DNA of 64,000 nucleotides from Palleronia sp. THAF1. Lineage in GTDB: Bacteria; Pseudomonadota; Alphaproteobacteria; Rhodobacterales; Rhodobacteraceae. Location: contig NZ_CP045420.1 of NCBI RefSeq assembly GCF_009363795.1, positions 1,531,001 to 1,595,000 of the forward strand, given 5' to 3'. A program made the translations under genes and the position numbers. Shown here one piece after another: positions 63,719-64,000 of the stretch; positions within the stretch are counted from its first letter, which is position 1, and every line of letters begins with the position of its first letter. A model generated the notes under the pieces. It searched no databases, was not told where the DNA came from, and saw nothing but the letters and a program-made list of their open reading frames with translations.

Positions 63719-64000
63719 TCAGGCGGCAGCGGCCTTGCGCTCGTCGAGCACGGCATCCAGCTGCGCTTTCGCTGCCTCTTCATCGCCACCGGACACGGCG
63801 GCGATTTCGCGGATCAGGCGTTCCGTTGCAGCTTCATACAGCTGACGCTCGGAATAGGACTGCTCGCGCTGGTCGTCGGTGCGGTGCAGGTCGCGCACCA
63901 CTTCGGCGATGGCGATCAGGTCGCCGGAATTGATTTTCTGCTCGTACTCCTGAGCACGACGGGACCACATGGCCTTCTTGACCTTGGCCTTGCCCTTCAT
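63719..64000 (-). CDS. carD: CarD-family transcription factor (partial, C-terminal part)
   Basis: The visible 93 codons are the helical C-terminal domain of CarD/CdnL (AMWSRRAQEYEQKINSGDLIAIAEVVRDL, split as AMWSRRAQEYEQKINSG and DLIAIAEVVRDL, then YSERQLYEAATERLIREIA). Complete proteins have about 170 residues with an N-terminal RNA-polymerase-binding domain, which lies beyond the window edge; the Met at 64000 is therefore internal. CarD stabilises the open promoter complex, notably at rRNA promoters. Confidence 0.88.
   Translation of the reverse strand: MKGKAKVKKAMWSRRAQEYEQKINSGDLIAIAEVVRDLHRTDDQREQSYSERQLYEAATERLIREIAAVSGGDEEAAKAQLDAVLDERKAAAA

Overview
The window looks like chromosome of an alphaproteobacterium of the Rhodobacterales/Roseobacter type. 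The evidence is high GC, a GTTC-N7-GTTC SOS box in front of recA, a CckA-type hybrid kinase, the alphaproteobacterial form of SspB, a DksA without zinc cysteines, a TRAP transporter, and a GC-rich post-stop repeat of the kind common in that group. Nearly every base is coding. No rRNA, tRNA, CRISPR array, insertion sequence or integrase was seen.

Layout. 0-2.4 kb: diheme cytochrome c, a 58-aa membrane protein, and a class III ornithine/lysine decarboxylase behind a structured leader. 2.4-7.3 kb (mostly minus): PQQ-type sugar dehydrogenase lipoprotein, an acetyltransferase broken by an in-frame amber codon, rplM-rpsI, and a MocR-type regulator. 7.3-9.6 kb (plus): DUF1127 protein, then speD - 2H phosphoesterase - speE. 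Together with the decarboxylase this gives a putrescine-to-spermidine route inside 10 kb. 9.6-21.4 kb (minus): DUF1330, alaS, recA, cckA, rsmB-like, gph, a polytopic membrane protein, guaB and an unknown protein. 21.6-26.4 kb (plus): TRAP operon, GT87-type membrane protein, sspB. 26.5-32.8 kb (minus): prfB, mrcA (PBP1A), amiC, aminotransferase. 32.9 kb: DsbA-like protein.

34.1-42.8 kb is a one-direction block of nine genes with visibly less GC-rich, gene-free flanks: AraC regulator, secreted unknown, HCCA isomerase/DsbA-like, membrane-anchored sulfatase with a C-x-P-S-R site, membrane-anchored DJ-1/PfpI protein, membrane protein, an apparently exported formylglycine-generating enzyme that keeps both catalytic cysteines, DUF4345 and a DUF900 lipoprotein hydrolase. 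This is the best candidate for an undescribed system: a sulfatase and its activating enzyme that may both work outside the cytoplasm.

43.2-64 kb returns to ordinary chromosome: tpiA, a 2OG oxygenase, FAD monooxygenase, dksA, a MoxR-GNAT-DUF2927-small protein-VWA operon, an OhrR-like/OsmC divergent pair with a candidate operator, M48 protease, SPOR-like secreted protein, transaldolase, xylulokinase, VOC protein, metY, SIMPL protein, a 1004-aa bitopic protein with PilM/GspL-like and GspC/PilP-like ends, a Kef-type antiporter and a partial carD. All assignments come from reading motifs and protein sequence; no database search was run.
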